From Streptantibioticus_A sp037034305 (lineage in GTDB: Bacteria; Actinomycetota; Actinomycetes; Streptomycetales; Streptomycetaceae): a DNA stretch of 64,000 nucleotides. Shown in pieces: positions 61,243 through 64,000 of this stretch. Each line of letters opens with the position of its first letter. Positions within the stretch are counted from its first letter, which is position 1. Under the pieces are notes generated by a model that was given only the letters and a program-made list of their open reading frames with translations, was not told where the DNA came from and searched no databases. The stretch lies in NCBI GenBank assembly GCA_037034305.1, contig JBAGJY010000011.1, forward strand, positions 124,001 to 188,000, written 5' to 3'. Both the position numbers and the translations under genes were made by a program.

Positions 61243-62279
61243 CACGGCGGAACCGGTACGCGGCGGCCGTACTCGCCCTGCTACTGCCCCTCCTGGTGCT
61301 GGCCGCGCCTGTTCAGGCGACCGCCGACGGCGCGACCGTGAAGCTCTCCGCCCAACAGGCCGGTGCTGGCGGCACGATCACCGTGACCGGCACCGGGTGG
61401 CGGCCCAACTCCCTGCTCACGATGCTGATCTGCGGCCAGAACGCGATCGGCGGCACCGACTCGTGTGCCAACGCCACCGGCAGGGCGGTGACAACGAACG
61501 CGTCCGGCGCGTTCAGCGGGCGGCTCCCGGTCGCCGAACCGCCCAGGCCCTGCCCCTGCGTGGTGCACGTCGCCACGGTGATGGGCGAACCGGCCGTCGT
61601 GGACGCCGCGTTCAGCGTGGCGGGACACCCCGTGGCGCCGCTGCCGCCGGAAACCGGGGGCGGGCGGCTGGCGGCGCTGGCCGCCCGGCTGGACGGCAGC
61701 AGCGGCCTGCTCACCTGGTTCGGCGCCCCCGCCCAGCGCCGACTCGTGCTCACCGTGGGCAACATGGGCTCCGACCCGGCCAAGGACCCGGTCTTCAAGG
61801 TCGGCCTCTCGCACGGCGTCTACGCCCCGCAGTGGCAGGACCAGCGGTGGCGGGGCACCGTCAACCCGGGAGCGAAGGCACAGGTCAGCCTGCCGGTGGA
61901 GCTGGCCGCGGGGGCACACGGGGACTACCGGGTGACGCTCGCGTACGGCGGCAAGGTGCTGGTGGAGCAGCCGTGGAGGGTGTCGCGGCCGTGGGGCGTG
62001 ACGCTGTTCTGGGTCCTGCTGTTCGTCGTCGTACCAGCCGGGGTGTTCCGGATCGGCATGGCGATCGTCGACCGGCTGCGCCCCGCGACGGCCACCCGGC
62101 GGCCCGGTCCGGCCCGCCCCCGCACCGGCCGCCGCGACACCGCACCGGTCCCGCCGCCCGCCACCTCGTACCGCCCGGCAAGCCTGCCGTGGTTCGCCCC
62201 CGACATCCGTCCGGGGGACCGCGGTGGACCCTCCGCACCGTCGACGGATGACCACCCCACTGCGAAGGGAAGCACGTGA
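61239..62279 (+). CDS. Secreted beta-sandwich protein with C-terminal membrane helix
   Basis: 346 residues. Signal peptide to about residue 28. The first domain, VKLSAQQAGAGGTITVTGTGW with two later Cys pairs, resembles the neocarzinostatin-like Ig fold. A second beta-domain follows (RLVLTVGNMGSDPAKDPVF), then a membrane helix near residues 248-268 (TLFWVLLFVVVPAGVFRIGMA) and a Pro/Arg-rich cytoplasmic tail. Starts in the stop of the preceding gene and its own stop overlaps the next GTG. Function unknown; probably a membrane-bound partner of the anchored proteins. Confidence 0.72.
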   Translation: MTRRNRYAAAVLALLLPLLVLAAPVQATADGATVKLSAQQAGAGGTITVTGTGWRPNSLLTMLICGQNAIGGTDSCANATGRAVTTNASGAFSGRLPVAEPPRPCPCVVHVATVMGEPAVVDAAFSVAGHPVAPLPPETGGGRLAALAARLDGSSGLLTWFGAPAQRRLVLTVGNMGSDPAKDPVFKVGLSHGVYAPQWQDQRWRGTVNPGAKAQVSLPVELAAGAHGDYRVTLAYGGKVLVEQPWRVSRPWGVTLFWVLLFVVVPAGVFRIGMAIVDRLRPATATRRPGPARPRTGRRDTAPVPPPATSYRPASLPWFAPDIRPGDRGGPSAPSTDDHPTAKGST

Positions 62280-63754
62280 TACGTACCCGAACACGACCAC
62301 CCGTGAGCCGGACCGCCGGGGCGCTGTGCACCGCGGTGCTGCTCGGCGGGGCGTGCCTGGTCTACGGCGCGGGACCGGCCCGCGCCGCCGAGTCGGACTT
62401 CGCCACCCAGTGCGTGCCACCGGCGATCTCCGGTCTGCCGCCGGTCAACGGCACCACCAAGGCCGACATCAGCGCACCGGCCACGGCCACCGTCGGCGAC
62501 CAGGTCACCGTGGTGTGGAAGACGCTCCAGGCGGCGTCCGACAACCCCGGCATCATCGACCTCGGCAAGGACACCGTGCAGCCGAGCGGGGACCTGACGG
62601 TCGGCGGCGCCCAGACCGGCACACTGGCGGTCCAGGGACCGCGCTCCAACCCGCCCATCCCCAAGAACAGCCCCATGGTGCTGTCCGACATGACCGGCAA
62701 GCTCAAGCTCACCGCGCCAGGAGACGTGACGCTCACCCCCGCCGACTACGACATCAACGTCAACCAGCCGATCTCCACCGACACCAAGTGCAAGGCGACG
62801 GCCACCGTCGCGCCCGCCGTGACCATCAAGGTGACGGCGGGCGGCGGCAGTTCGGGCGGCACCAACAGTGGCGGTACGAGCGGTTCCGGGGGCACCAGCG
62901 GTACTGGCGGAACCAGTGGCTCCGCAGGAACCAGCGGCTCCGCAGGAACGAGCGGCTCCGGCGGCACCGCCAGCGGCGGAACCAGCGGTTCCGGAGGCAC
63001 CACCGGAAGCACGAGCAACGGCGGCACGAGCAGCAGCGGCGGCACGAGCAGCGGCGGCACCACCGGCGGCTCCGGCGGCGGAACCTCCTTCACCGGCAAG
63101 CCGGTTGACGTCGACTACCAGTGCGTGACCCCGATCGGCAACAAGAGCGCGGTCTCCCCGGTACAGATCAACGCCACCAGGAGCGGCGGCGACTTCGGCC
63201 TGACCGTGCGTTTCGCCAAGAGCGTCATGAACAGTCCGGCCGACATCCCCGCCAACTCCGTCAAGCCGTCGATGAAGGTGGCGGTGGGCGGCGCGGACCA
63301 CGGCACGGTCCCGGTCGCCGGTCCGACCAACCCCAAGCCCATCAAGGCCGGTGACCCCATCGCCATCCCCGACCTGACCGGCACCTACAAGCCGGGCGCC
63401 ACGGGGAAGTCCACGCTCACCCCCGGCGTGCTGACCGTCAACGCGCTGGGCACCACAACCACCTGCACCCCGGCCAAGGACCCGGGCGCCTCACTGACCC
63501 TCGACACCTCCGGCCAGCCGGGCGGCACCAGCGGCGGCGGCACGAGCGCCTCCGGCGGCACCTCGGCCGGAACCGGCGGCACCGGTGACACCAACGGCGC
63601 CGGGGGCGCCTCCGGTTCGGGTTCCGGCAGCCTCGCGGCGACCGGTGCCGGCGACATCGGCGCCCTGCACGCCCTGGCCCTGGTGGCGGGCACCGTCATC
63701 CTGCTGGGCTGCGCCATCTTCACCTTCACCCCCTGGCGCAGGCTGCGCCGGTGA
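62276..63754 (+). CDS. LAXTG-anchored surface protein with duplicated domain
   Basis: 492 residues from the GTG at 62276. Signal peptide to about residue 38 (GPARA). Two homologous beta-rich domains (about 40-190 and 280-405) are separated by a long Gly/Ser/Thr linker. The second domain (VDVDYQCVTPIGNKSAVSP to TTTTCTPAK) is closely similar to the domain of the protein at 59484-60215; the first is more diverged. The end has LAATG, a hydrophobic helix and a basic tail, the class-E sortase signal usual in Streptomyces. No sortase gene is in the window. Confidence 0.85.
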   Translation: MIRTRTRPPVSRTAGALCTAVLLGGACLVYGAGPARAAESDFATQCVPPAISGLPPVNGTTKADISAPATATVGDQVTVVWKTLQAASDNPGIIDLGKDTVQPSGDLTVGGAQTGTLAVQGPRSNPPIPKNSPMVLSDMTGKLKLTAPGDVTLTPADYDINVNQPISTDTKCKATATVAPAVTIKVTAGGGSSGGTNSGGTSGSGGTSGTGGTSGSAGTSGSAGTSGSGGTASGGTSGSGGTTGSTSNGGTSSSGGTSSGGTTGGSGGGTSFTGKPVDVDYQCVTPIGNKSAVSPVQINATRSGGDFGLTVRFAKSVMNSPADIPANSVKPSMKVAVGGADHGTVPVAGPTNPKPIKAGDPIAIPDLTGTYKPGATGKSTLTPGVLTVNALGTTTTCTPAKDPGASLTLDTSGQPGGTSGGGTSASGGTSAGTGGTGDTNGAGGASGSGSGSLAATGAGDIGALHALALVAGTVILLGCAIFTFTPWRRLRR

Positions 63755-63761
63755 ACACACA

Positions 63762-63796
63762 AGAGGCTCCCGGGACTTGTCGTCCCGGGAGCCTCT
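63762..63796. terminator. 15-bp perfect bidirectional hairpin
   Basis: 63762-63776 pairs with 63782-63796, with a TTGTC loop, between the surface operon and the convergent gene at the window end. Confidence 0.85.
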
Positions 63797-63816
63797 CGGC
63801 GGTACTCAGTGGTGCG

Positions 63817-64000
63817 TCAGTGCACGTCGCCCAGCAGCGCGATGATTCGCTTGCGGTAGACGAAGACCGCCACACCGGCGAGCGCGGCCACCGCGCCCTG
63901 GATCGCGAACGACGCCTCGGACAGGAACGCGTTGCCCGCCACCAGCTGGATGATCGCGGCGGTGCAGTCACCGGCCGTCACGGCCAGGAACCACATACCC
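63817..64000 (-). CDS. Small membrane protein, 5' partial
   Basis: The minus-strand frame is open to the last base. The visible 61 residues contain two hydrophobic segments (AAIIQLVAGNAFL and a C-terminal helix VAALAGVAVFVYRKR) and end in IIALLGDVH. An ATG at 63996 could be the start, but upstream sequence is needed. No family recognised. Confidence 0.6.
   Translation of the reverse strand, partial: GMWFLAVTAGDCTAAIIQLVAGNAFLSEASFAIQGAVAALAGVAVFVYRKRIIALLGDVH

Overview
The window is high-GC actinobacterial chromosome, almost certainly Streptomyces or a close relative. The evidence is the strong GC bias at third codon positions, frequent GTG starts, a tRNA-Leu(UAA) of the bldA type, resuscitation-promoting factors with LysM domains, a SigB-family sigma factor with STAS and ATPase partners, and a gene order I recognise from the conserved Streptomyces core (mfd, mazG, Rpf genes, eno, divIC, DUF501, ppx, ndh, cfa, FtsX-type ABC, thiolase, cbs, hut genes, sigI). 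I worked only from the sequence, so family names come from motifs and memory and not from database searches.

Layout. 1-2.9 kb: a SUKH-family gene (5' end outside the window) overlapping a large proline-rich protein that combines an Imm35/YrhB-like domain, a nucleic-acid-deaminase-like domain and a SUKH-4 domain. 3.1-7.7 kb: a DivIVA-like coiled-coil protein and an ABC ATPase/FtsX permease pair. 8.0-14.6 kb: mfd, a SurA_N lipoprotein, mazG, a DUF6479 membrane protein and nfi. 14.6-19.8 kb: an accessory island. On the minus strand it carries a putative four-gene operon: a prolyl-hydroxylase-like 2OG-Fe(II) oxygenase, a translationally coupled SDR, a protein with a long Pro/Gly collagen-like tail, and a Nal1-like serine protease. 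Decayed DNA and two copies of a short gene relic flank it. 19.8-23.4 kb: a cytochrome P450 and two Rpf-LysM proteins, the second behind a ydaO (c-di-AMP) riboswitch. 23.6-30.4 kb: eno, divIC, DUF501, ppx, ndh with a Rex operator, and cfa.

30.6-34.1 kb: a second ABC/FtsX pair on the minus strand, paralogous to the first. 34.5 kb: bldA. 34.8-42.2 kb: a Bax-inhibitor-1-like protein, small hypothetical genes, a thiolase, an SGNH hydrolase, cystathionine beta-synthase and a small membrane protein. 42.3-47.6 kb: a MatB-like acyl-CoA synthetase, an MMPL transporter, a DUF6299 secreted protein and ribosomal protein L25. 48.2-56.8 kb: an RpiR regulator, a membrane protein, a fold-type-III PLP decarboxylase divergent from an overlapping operon hutU - M20 amidohydrolase - hutF - hutI (histidine degradation by the deiminase route). 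56.9-59.1 kb: SigI-like sigma factor, anti-sigma antagonist and anti-sigma ATPase. 59.5-63.8 kb: a four-gene cell-surface operon with two sortase-type substrates that share a repeated beta-rich domain. The window ends inside a small membrane protein gene on the minus strand.

The best candidate for an undescribed system is the 14.7-18.5 kb operon: a P4H-like oxygenase next to a Pro/Gly-repeat protein and a dedicated protease suggests a bacterial hydroxyproline-modified surface or secreted polymer. The surface operon at 59.5-63.8 kb is the second. Many convergent gene pairs are separated by long perfect hairpins. No CRISPR array, transposase, integrase or rRNA gene was seen.
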